A stretch of 64,000 nucleotides of DNA, from contig JAIETZ010000002.1 in the NCBI GenBank assembly GCA_019744775.1, positions 620,001 through 684,000 on the forward strand, in the 5' to 3' direction. Each line of letters opens with the position of its first letter. Position 1 is the first letter of the stretch. The stretch is from Candidatus Obscuribacterales bacterium. Its GTDB lineage: Bacteria; Cyanobacteriota; Vampirovibrionia; Obscuribacterales; Obscuribacteraceae. The position numbers and the translations under genes are program-made. The notes under the pieces were generated by a model. It worked only from the letters and a program-made list of their open reading frames with translations, had not been told where the DNA came from and searched no databases. Shown in pieces: positions 57,500-64,000 of the stretch.

Positions 57500-60289
57500 A
57501 TGAGAAAGAGGCATACTCAGTCTGGCGCGAGCTTACCGCTTGTAATTGCTTTAGCAGTTCTTGTGGTAATCATCGGTCTTGGACTGTTCTACTTCGTGAT
57601 GGTTCAGGGAGGCCAGAAAGAATTCGCCAACGCGGCTGACGCGGGCGCATTGAACGTCGCGAAAACTGTTCTGACGAAACCGTCAATTAAGTTGAGCGAT
57701 GTTTCGCCGGAAGCTGTTTCTTATTTCAAAGGTGTCGGTGACGGCGCTAATAAAGATGAAATCAATTTGCGCAACATCAACTCCGTTTGGGGCGCAGCTC
57801 TATTAGTCGGTCTCAACTACGAAGCAATGGCCAACTCCAAGAACCCTACCTTGCGTGGCTCCGCTGCTGAAGAAGCCAGACAGAATGCCGTTAAGATGGC
57901 AACCGTTGCCGGCGACGTATCGAAAGCTCTCAAAACCAAATTGTCCGATTGTCCCGATTTGAAAACTGCCTTCGTTGACTTCGCTACTGCCAACGAAGCT
58001 CGTGAACTTGGACGTAGCGCAACTCACAGCAAAACTACCAAAGTTACAGGAACATGGGATGTTGCCTATTGCGACAAAGGCAGCTCATCCAATGTTTTCT
58101 TGAAAGATTCGCAAAGACCGGAGGGGCTAACCGATGAAACTTGGAACAAGCTTGGCTTAGGTGCTAACGGCGCCATTCCTGGTTACAAGGACATCGAATT
58201 AAGCTCCGGCTTGAGATACACCTTTGTTCCGCTATCAGGCAAGCCTCACTTGATCTCGCAAAGCGCCTTCAAAGCTAGCGACAAAAACAGCGTAGGCAGC
58301 CAAAACGCGGACAATCTAGTTCCTAATACTTTCATGGTTCAAGCACAACTTGAAGCTAAGAAAGAAGGAGAGAACACTGTTGGCATGGTCGAACTGACCA
58401 GCTACGGTGAATCAGGCGACTTGGATTCACGCTCCGTCAGCATTCCTGGTGTGGTACGCGTAGCTAACTACCGTGCCATGCAGCAAGGCGGTGGTGAATT
58501 TAGAGTTGCATCTGCCCAAACGGTTGCTCGTCCGCAAATTCCACCGCGCGGCTTGCACGCAATTGAATATTTGAATTTTGAAATGCTTTATGCACGCTCA
58601 AACTCAGATGGACCTCCCGGATCGAAAGGCGATGCTATCGTCGCTTTGATGGATAGCCCAGTACTTCTTGTAAAAGACCCGGCAAATCCAAGCAGACCAC
58701 CACTCAAAACTGCAGACAATGCAAGTTTTGTATGGGGCACACAGTTAGCAATTGAAGATACTTATTACAGCAAAATTGCTGATGGTACTGTTCCCGATGC
58801 TGAACCAACCACAGATTTGGGTGGTGGCAATCGTTGGGAGTGTTTGAACGCACCATTGCCAAATTCATATGTAAGCAAAGATGTTACAAACACAGATGAT
58901 TTGAAGAAATATCTGAACCCGAGCAACTGCAAACCAGTTGATCACACAATGATCGGCATACCAAGACCAAACACGGACTTGATTGCTGATGAATGGTACA
59001 CACAGCAGATCAACATATATGGCCCACACGACGACAACAAGACCGTCTACGGAAGCACAGCTCACCCACACATCTGGTCTGCCGGTCCGCTAGTAGCGGA
59101 TGGCAACAACAAGATGGGCGTCAAGTTGTGCCAAAGTGACAGTCAACTTGGATTCAGAAATGGTTGGAATGATCCATTCCAAGCAAATCAGAAACCTCTC
59201 GTTTATGAGTGGTTGAACGACAAGACTCACCCAGCGCAATTGTTCTCCGGAATGATGATGGTCAGAGGACCACGTGGGGTTAAATTGACAATCGGTAATC
59301 CTGCAACCTTCGCCAACGAAGGCACAGTTACTGATTTTCTATTCCCGAATGGTGTTCCAGGTGTAGTTAATGGAGGACCATGGTCTGTTGCTTCAATGGT
59401 AGGCGCAGGTCAACGTAATGAAGAACACAAAATGTACACGGATGCCATCCTATCCAGACTGTTGACACGAATTCACCAGATGGGTCACGGATTGGAATCC
59501 TATACAGCTGAAGACGTCGTAAAAGACCTAACTCAATTTGTGCCAAACAATAATCCGCAACTCCCAATGGGAAGAGCTGTTTATTTTATGGCAGGAACAA
59601 GACCAAACGATCCGACCAAACCAGCGCTTATCTGCAAACTGGATAATGCTCCTGAAGTAAGAGACTATGCGGCACTTAAGCCGGATGGTAAACCGATTGG
59701 TGAAGCGCTCGACAAAGATACGCCGCGTTCGGACAATCCCTTCGACAAGGACACCAACACGGTTGCTTATCTTGGACCCCGCTATCCAAATAGAGAAGGC
59801 ATCTACAACATTGCTGGAGACTGGGGTTACACAACTCCATTCGTCAACCAGCAAACCAACGAGCAGAACGCTACAGACGTTCGCTGGTGGGCAATGTATG
59901 TCTTGACTCCATCAACTGGTTTCAAGGGCGTACTTGGTGAGCTAAGCTTGCGCGAATTCTTCAACCAACCAGACGCATCTGCCGGCTGGAATGGAAAAGG
60001 CTCGCAAGCTAATATGCCTGATCCTTGCGCAACTACACTAAAGGCCGGCATGTATCACGGAGCCAGACCAATTGACTGTCCGTGTGAATGCTTCCCTGAA
60101 GGTGGAGCCGGCGCCTTTGCTCCTGACACAAGCAAGATTCGTCTTGCTCAGGAAAGAGCAGCCAAGCGCCACAAGGGAATCAGCGCTCAACCACACAACG
60201 CAGCGCCGCCTTCGAATAACAATAACAACAATAATAACAACAACGGTGGTAAATGCCACCCGAACTGCAGCCACGGAGGTCCTTGCTAA
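57500..60289 (+). CDS. Very large TadG-like protein with poly-Asn and Cys-rich C-terminus
   Basis: 929 residues. N-terminal pilin-type segment of Tad minor proteins: basic start, GASLPLVIALAVLVVIIGLGLFYF membrane helix and QKEFANAADAGALNVAKTV, as in the putative TadG N-terminal domain. The rest is a long soluble region without a von Willebrand factor domain that I can recognise. It ends in a run of Asn followed by a Cys/His cluster. AGGAG lies ten bases before the ATG at 57500. It faces a TadE-containing operon, separated by a bidirectional terminator. Confidence 0.65.
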   Translation: MRKRHTQSGASLPLVIALAVLVVIIGLGLFYFVMVQGGQKEFANAADAGALNVAKTVLTKPSIKLSDVSPEAVSYFKGVGDGANKDEINLRNINSVWGAALLVGLNYEAMANSKNPTLRGSAAEEARQNAVKMATVAGDVSKALKTKLSDCPDLKTAFVDFATANEARELGRSATHSKTTKVTGTWDVAYCDKGSSSNVFLKDSQRPEGLTDETWNKLGLGANGAIPGYKDIELSSGLRYTFVPLSGKPHLISQSAFKASDKNSVGSQNADNLVPNTFMVQAQLEAKKEGENTVGMVELTSYGESGDLDSRSVSIPGVVRVANYRAMQQGGGEFRVASAQTVARPQIPPRGLHAIEYLNFEMLYARSNSDGPPGSKGDAIVALMDSPVLLVKDPANPSRPPLKTADNASFVWGTQLAIEDTYYSKIADGTVPDAEPTTDLGGGNRWECLNAPLPNSYVSKDVTNTDDLKKYLNPSNCKPVDHTMIGIPRPNTDLIADEWYTQQINIYGPHDDNKTVYGSTAHPHIWSAGPLVADGNNKMGVKLCQSDSQLGFRNGWNDPFQANQKPLVYEWLNDKTHPAQLFSGMMMVRGPRGVKLTIGNPATFANEGTVTDFLFPNGVPGVVNGGPWSVASMVGAGQRNEEHKMYTDAILSRLLTRIHQMGHGLESYTAEDVVKDLTQFVPNNNPQLPMGRAVYFMAGTRPNDPTKPALICKLDNAPEVRDYAALKPDGKPIGEALDKDTPRSDNPFDKDTNTVAYLGPRYPNREGIYNIAGDWGYTTPFVNQQTNEQNATDVRWWAMYVLTPSTGFKGVLGELSLREFFNQPDASAGWNGKGSQANMPDPCATTLKAGMYHGARPIDCPCECFPEGGAGAFAPDTSKIRLAQERAAKRHKGISAQPHNAAPPSNNNNNNNNNNGGKCHPNCSHGGPC

Positions 60290-60329
60290 CAGACCGACCC
60301 ACAAATTATGGCGCTAACCGCCACAATTG

Positions 60330-60359
60330 AAAGAAGGCTCTCAATCGAGAGCCTTCTTT
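60330..60359. terminator. Bidirectional terminator
   Basis: Perfect 13-bp arms AAAGAAGGCTCTC and complement with AATC loop, followed by T-runs both ways. The HTTM stop codon at 60341 lies within it. Confidence 0.92.
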
Positions 60360-61237
60360 TTTAGGAATCGATCCATGTCTTCGGGATAAATGAAGACCAC
60401 CAATGAAGCGATCATTAGCCACTCGAAAATTGGGATGTTCATGGTTACATCAATACCAATGTGCAAAAGAATCGCTGCAGCTAAGACGAAATAGCGGAAC
60501 TTTCGGAACCAGACCAAAGTAAACATCGAGGCTTCGGTGGCGAGCGCTCCCCATGTGAGTATCTTCGATAAAAACAAATTATCGGCGATGAAAGAAACCG
60601 GCATGCGAGCAAATTCATCTACGTGCAACGCATAATAGACCGCCGTCCCATCGAGCCACGTGTCGCCGGCCAGCTTACTGGTAAATGCTATGAAATACAC
60701 TAAAGCCACCTGATACTGCAACAACTTTTGCAGCCACTGACTCTTCATTGGTATTTCAGCCTGTCCATTTCTTTTCGCGTTCCAACGATCAATAGAGAGC
60801 GCCTCTCCAGCATTGGAAAATACAAGGTAGTAAGCTCCCAGCCGGAGCAAAGTGTCTCCACTATTAAGAATTAGTACGTTGCGATGATGAATTCCGATCA
60901 GAGCTATCAATACAAGGAAAGCACTCAGTCTCGTATGCCATCCTAACGTTAGGAGAATGCCGAACACAAACGCACTACTAAACAGTGTTCCTGTATTCCG
61001 TGCCGATTCAAAAAAGTAATTCAAGAAATCGAGACAAGGTCCCTGCACGTACAATCTAGATGTCTCAAAACTCAGTACACCATGTGGTCCATAAAACTCA
61101 TCTGTATACGGCCACAAAAGTACAAGCGTACAAAGTAATATCACACCATAAAAAATACGGTAAACAGCCATAGGTGTCGGCGATTGTTCGGCAAACCAAA
61201 AGTTATTCCAAGCTGATGTGATTCGACTAGCGATCAT
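60341..61237 (-). CDS. HTTM membrane protein, copy 3
   Basis: 298 residues, polytopic. ITSAWNNFWFAEQSPTPMAV, then LLQYQVALVYFIAFTSKLAG and DTWLDGTAVYYALHVDEF. The same conserved positions as the other two HTTM proteins. No DCC tail. Its start overlaps the partner stop by 4 bp. Confidence 0.8.
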   Translation of the reverse strand: MIASRITSAWNNFWFAEQSPTPMAVYRIFYGVILLCTLVLLWPYTDEFYGPHGVLSFETSRLYVQGPCLDFLNYFFESARNTGTLFSSAFVFGILLTLGWHTRLSAFLVLIALIGIHHRNVLILNSGDTLLRLGAYYLVFSNAGEALSIDRWNAKRNGQAEIPMKSQWLQKLLQYQVALVYFIAFTSKLAGDTWLDGTAVYYALHVDEFARMPVSFIADNLFLSKILTWGALATEASMFTLVWFRKFRYFVLAAAILLHIGIDVTMNIPIFEWLMIASLVVFIYPEDMDRFLKKKALD

Positions 61238-61761
61238 TCAAGATCCTTTGGATTGACTTTTGCAGTGTAGATAACTGACGTATGCTCTTCACGCTTCTGA
61301 GCGTTGCCCGGTGCGGGTGTGTCGATTTCGTGCTTGATCAAGGTTATGAATACCGGCGGATTACTCTGACTATTGTGCAATCTGGCAATATAGCGAATGG
61401 CATCCGGCCAAGCTACCGCTTGTTCTGCATCACCAATATTATCGTTGGCCCATTTCCTATAGCGCTCTGCCGGTATTTTTTCCCACCATGTACGTTTTTC
61501 CACTCGAGGAAATTCCCATTCCTTGCTAGTACCATCGGCAAACTCAACATCTGCCGACAGATACGTGCTGCACTTGGGAGGATTCGGCGCAAATACCGTC
61601 CAAGATTGATCAAGACCGCAAAATCTTATGTACGGTAACAATGGCGATACAAGCGCATCTCTAGCAAAAGATGACGGTAGACAATAAGCAGTTAATCCAA
61701 TGATATGAGCAAGTATGAAAGTAGAAAGAGCCGGTTTGCGAATGCGCTGCCATGCATTCAT
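61234..61761 (-). CDS. HTTM partner protein, copy 3
   Basis: 175 residues. One N-terminal membrane helix, then WTVFAPNPPKCSTYL, ADVEFADGTSKEWEFPRVEKR, AWPDAIRYIARL and NPPVFITLI. The block order matches the two other partners. Its ATG overlaps the TadE-like gene's stop by 4 bp, a tie between the HTTM pair and the pilin-like genes. Confidence 0.65.
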   Translation of the reverse strand: MNAWQRIRKPALSTFILAHIIGLTAYCLPSSFARDALVSPLLPYIRFCGLDQSWTVFAPNPPKCSTYLSADVEFADGTSKEWEFPRVEKRTWWEKIPAERYRKWANDNIGDAEQAVAWPDAIRYIARLHNSQSNPPVFITLIKHEIDTPAPGNAQKREEHTSVIYTAKVNPKDLE

Positions 61762-62171
61762 TTCATCGGAATCCCCACAATAGGTTCAGTCTGATGTTGG
61801 CTTAGCGTATAGTCTTGTGGCAAACCAGGAATCGGTACAGGAAATTTCCCTTTCAAATCCAGAGTAACCGTGACACTTTCACCTTTAGGATCAGTCGTGT
61901 TCCAATCAAGCTTTTTCTTTGTTAGCGAAATCAAAAATGGTGTCGGCTTGAAGTCTCTAACCAGTTCGTCCACAGAACTGTTTGCAGCATTAGCGGTTGC
62001 TTGGTTGGCTGCGGAGCGAGCAACGTCTTTAACATAACTGTCGAGCGCTTGTTTAGAGATAGCAAAGACAGCCAGGTCATAAAACAGCAGCAGTATCGGC
62101 ACAAGAATTAGAAAACCAAATGCGAGTTCGGTAATTCCTTGTCCATGTTTTCTTCTAGTTCGATTATTCAC
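61758..62171 (-). CDS. TadE-like pseudopilin
   Basis: 137 residues. GQGITELAFGFLILVPILLLFYDLAVFAI is the TadE type: a Glu just inside a hydrophobic helix after Gly (G-x-x-x-E). The GTG start at 62171 follows CAGGTG. No other pilus gene such as an ATPase or secretin is in the window. It is the second gene of a four-gene coupled run. Confidence 0.75.
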   Translation of the reverse strand: MNNRTRRKHGQGITELAFGFLILVPILLLFYDLAVFAISKQALDSYVKDVARSAANQATANAANSSVDELVRDFKPTPFLISLTKKKLDWNTTDPKGESVTVTLDLKGKFPVPIPGLPQDYTLSQHQTEPIVGIPMK

Positions 62172-62181
62172 AAAGCACCTG

Positions 62182-62652
62182 TCATTGTGTTGCGTAAAGC
62201 GGGTTTTCCATCAACCGTTCGCCAGTAAAGGTGTATTCAATCGGCGCTCCCAAACCAGGGACATTAGCAAGACCGGGAATCGTCATTACTGAATTCGATT
62301 TGACGGTTGTGGTGACTCGAACAGTGTAATCACCATTTACCCGTGACTTGTATTCAACTTTAGCAGTCGGCGGGCTTTGACCCTTGTTGACGAATTGCCC
62401 TGGTCCCGTGCTCATCCAAGCAGTAGTGATGGCGAGCATCTCAGCATCAACTGCGCTCTTCTTAACCATCGCTGCTTGCCGCAATTGAGCGCTTTGCAGA
62501 AGGTATCCCGTGCTATAGGTGAAGCCCATAAACAAAAGGTCTAAACCAGGAAATAGAAGAAGAAGAAATACAATGCCAATCGCAACTGAAAACTCGACGG
62601 TTGCTGCACCCTTTGATCTAACTGTGCTTTTCTGCCGCTTGCAACCGCTCAT
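62182..62652 (-). CDS. TadE-like pseudopilin, 156 aa
   Basis: KGAATVEFSVAIGIVFLLLLFPGLDLLFMGF carries the TadE motif (Glu at the border of the helix). The rest is strand-rich exported sequence. GGGGAG nine bases before the ATG at 62652. First gene of the four-gene run ending with the third HTTM gene. Confidence 0.75.
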   Translation of the reverse strand: MSGCKRQKSTVRSKGAATVEFSVAIGIVFLLLLFPGLDLLFMGFTYSTGYLLQSAQLRQAAMVKKSAVDAEMLAITTAWMSTGPGQFVNKGQSPPTAKVEYKSRVNGDYTVRVTTTVKSNSVMTIPGLANVPGLGAPIEYTFTGERLMENPLYATQ

Positions 62653-62758
62653 TTCTACGAACTCCCCTAAACGATCTAAACCCATTATTGCTTATTTCAA
62701 TGACCGTGCCTAGGTTCTCGGCATGTACCGAAATCCGCAACAGGCTAGACTGTTTAAC

Positions 62759-63250
62759 CTACATTTTTCTGGTAACACTGAGAGTGATATCCGTCTGCGA
62801 TGCAGTACCACGGAGTCCAACTCTGCAGAGCATGCCAGTCTTATAACCTGTAATATTGGCTGCTCCAGCTCCGCCAGGAATCGACTCTTGCAAGCGCCAG
62901 CCTGCTGCCTTGAGAGAGCTGCGGTACCATTCGATAACACGCTCCACATTATCAGGAGCAACAATTTGCAGACTGGATGTCTTACCTAAATCGGAAGTCT
63001 TTTCCGAACCGCCGGCAAAACGACCCTGATAAACAGGAATTGGAAAATCTCTTGGAGCTTCTGTCAGTTCTCTAAATGACTTTGTCTCGGCGAGCTGTGA
63101 GAATTTGACGACTTTCGGCACTATCTTCTGGTACTTCGGCTGCTTGTCACCAGACTCTTTCTTTTGCTGCGCCGAAACAGGCGTATTTAGCGAAGAAACC
63201 ACCAAGGCTGCCACGGCACTCAGACCGAATAATGCTCTAGTAAAGCTCAC
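62759..63250 (-). CDS. Exported hypothetical protein, 163 aa
   Basis: The GTG start at 63250 follows GGGAGGGG. Signal peptide (ALFGLSAVAALVVSSLNTPVSAQ). The mature part ends in a small alpha-beta domain with DNVERVIEWYRSSLKAAGWRL and a strand-rich C-terminus, a layout found in several exported proteins of unknown role. Confidence 0.55.
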   Translation of the reverse strand: MSFTRALFGLSAVAALVVSSLNTPVSAQQKKESGDKQPKYQKIVPKVVKFSQLAETKSFRELTEAPRDFPIPVYQGRFAGGSEKTSDLGKTSSLQIVAPDNVERVIEWYRSSLKAAGWRLQESIPGGAGAANITGYKTGMLCRVGLRGTASQTDITLSVTRKM

Positions 63251-63416
63251 AATGTCCCCTCCCACGGTAGTACTTCCTCAGTATACTTCTCTACTTTAGC
63301 TATATACCGTCTATGAGAGCTGAACTTCACAATTTTCCCTCTAGTTAATCAATAATACGAGGTTATCGGACACTTACTATTTCTTATAGTTAGTCACAAT
63401 TTTAAAAAAAACGGAC

Positions 63417-63454
63417 GAGGAAGTCCATTGGGCGAAAACCCTTTGGACTCCCTC
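63417..63454 (-). terminator. Terminator of the cupin-like gene
   Basis: Arms GAGGAAGTCCA/TGGACTCCCTC with one mismatch and a 16-base loop; eight T follow on the minus strand. Confidence 0.8.
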
Positions 63455-63526
63455 TTGCCGAATGTTTAGGCAGGTGATTTAGCAACACAATACAAGAATG
63501 CCACCATACTCGGCCGACAGCTATTT

Positions 63527-64000
63527 TCAGATTTCATTGAACGTGTTGTAGTTTTGTGTAAACTCGTTGGGATATCTGAAATTTGTGAATGTGAAGGTAA
63601 TGCTCACTTCAAGTCCGGTAACATGGTGCCACCAGCCGACCGGAATGAAGAGGGCTTCTCCTGCTTCGAGTGTGACATCGATTATTTTGACGTGCTTGAG
63701 TTCCGGGAAGCGCTCATAGTCAATGTTATCGAGATCAATATCGCTGTAGCAATGCAAGTTGTTTGCAAGTCGTGGCTGCTGGATTGCATTGATGAGTCTA
63801 ACCCGCTTACTACCAAGCACCTGGACCATGAAGTTGTTGGTCAAGTCATGGTGCAGTGGTGTAACTGTACCGGCAGGACCAAACCAAAGGAAACCAGTAC
63901 TGTTTGGCGCGTTGCCGTCAAGGTAAGGAAGCGTAGGCTGCATGTCTGGTTGCAATGCCTCAAGTAGCGGCCGATTAGACTTCGCCGAATCATTTGCCGT
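63527..64000 (-). CDS. JmjC/cupin-like hydroxylase, 5' end outside window
   Basis: 157 codons visible, open to the right edge. FLWFGPAGTVTPLHHDLTNNFMVQV carries the HxD of the iron site, and EAGEALFIPVGWWHHVTGL the distal His. This is the Cupin_8/JmjC fold of 2-oxoglutarate-dependent oxygenases that hydroxylate protein or small-molecule side chains. The short frame starting at 63955 is only an internal start. Substrate unknown. Confidence 0.8.
   Translation of the reverse strand, partial: TANDSAKSNRPLLEALQPDMQPTLPYLDGNAPNSTGFLWFGPAGTVTPLHHDLTNNFMVQVLGSKRVRLINAIQQPRLANNLHCYSDIDLDNIDYERFPELKHVKIIDVTLEAGEALFIPVGWWHHVTGLEVSITFTFTNFRYPNEFTQNYNTFNEI

Noticed and set aside
1-64000. tRNA, rRNA or CRISPR features
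   Set aside because: No GTTCRANNC loop with matching stems, no rRNA stretches, and no regularly spaced repeat-spacer units were found by reading. A covariance scan (tRNAscan/Infernal) would be decisive.

Overview
The window is 64 kb of a Gram-negative-type (diderm) bacterial chromosome, about half GC, with no rRNA, tRNA or CRISPR visible. The gene mix (BtpA-family protein, archaeal/eukaryotic-type ProRS, FMN-type glutamate synthase-like protein, TadE-like pilin genes, several HTTM membrane proteins, lipoproteins, cytochrome c, many lineage-specific proteins) would suit a non-photosynthetic relative of Cyanobacteria such as Melainabacteria/Vampirovibrionia (Obscuribacterales-like). That placement is an inference from gene content; no marker gene proves it.

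Layout. 1-8 kb: partial N-acetylmuramoyl-L-alanine amidase, histone-deacetylase-fold amidohydrolase, a two-repeat Cys-rich secreted protein, a pair of basic paralogous proteins, and a btpA-like gene. 8-13 kb: a run of small unknown minus-strand genes ending in a hipBA toxin-antitoxin pair. 13-19 kb: proS, a site-2 protease, an exported coiled-coil protein, coaE with an N-terminal extension, then unknown small genes and an AAA-type fragment. 20-28 kb: exported proteins, a lone CopG-like antitoxin, an acyltransferase, a VanX-like dipeptidase, the tldD/tldE pair, and a patatin-thioesterase pair. 28-39 kb: mostly minus-strand accessory genes, including a histidine phosphatase, a 2H phosphoesterase, a PLP-decarboxylase/nucleotidyltransferase fusion, a MetRS, two HAD proteins with altered motif I, and a receiver-like protein resembling cyclic-phosphate processing receivers. 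39-47 kb: a PlsC-type acyltransferase, a methyltransferase, a large protein with an HERGH motif, the glutamate synthase-like gene and a cupin.

47-64 kb is the most unusual part. Six minus-strand genes (54257 down to 47383), most overlapping by 4 bp, encode two HTTM membrane proteins, two copies of an exported partner protein, and two lipoproteins that carry TPRs plus a SAM-methyltransferase-like domain; one lipoprotein also ends in an HExxH zincin domain. They diverge from a cytochrome c operon. About 7 kb away a third HTTM/partner pair is translationally coupled to two TadE-like genes and faces a 929-residue TadG-like protein. The three HTTM proteins and the three partners are clearly related to one another, so the region appears built from a repeated membrane module that acts on or in the cell envelope.

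Eleven near-identical copies of a short inverted repeat (core GGGCGCATGCAATGCGCCC, followed by CTAC) are scattered between genes across the first 46 kb and are absent from the last 18 kb. Several long divergent intergenic regions also carry a TAGCGC direct repeat. Hairpins lie just before the ribosome binding sites of many consecutive minus-strand genes.
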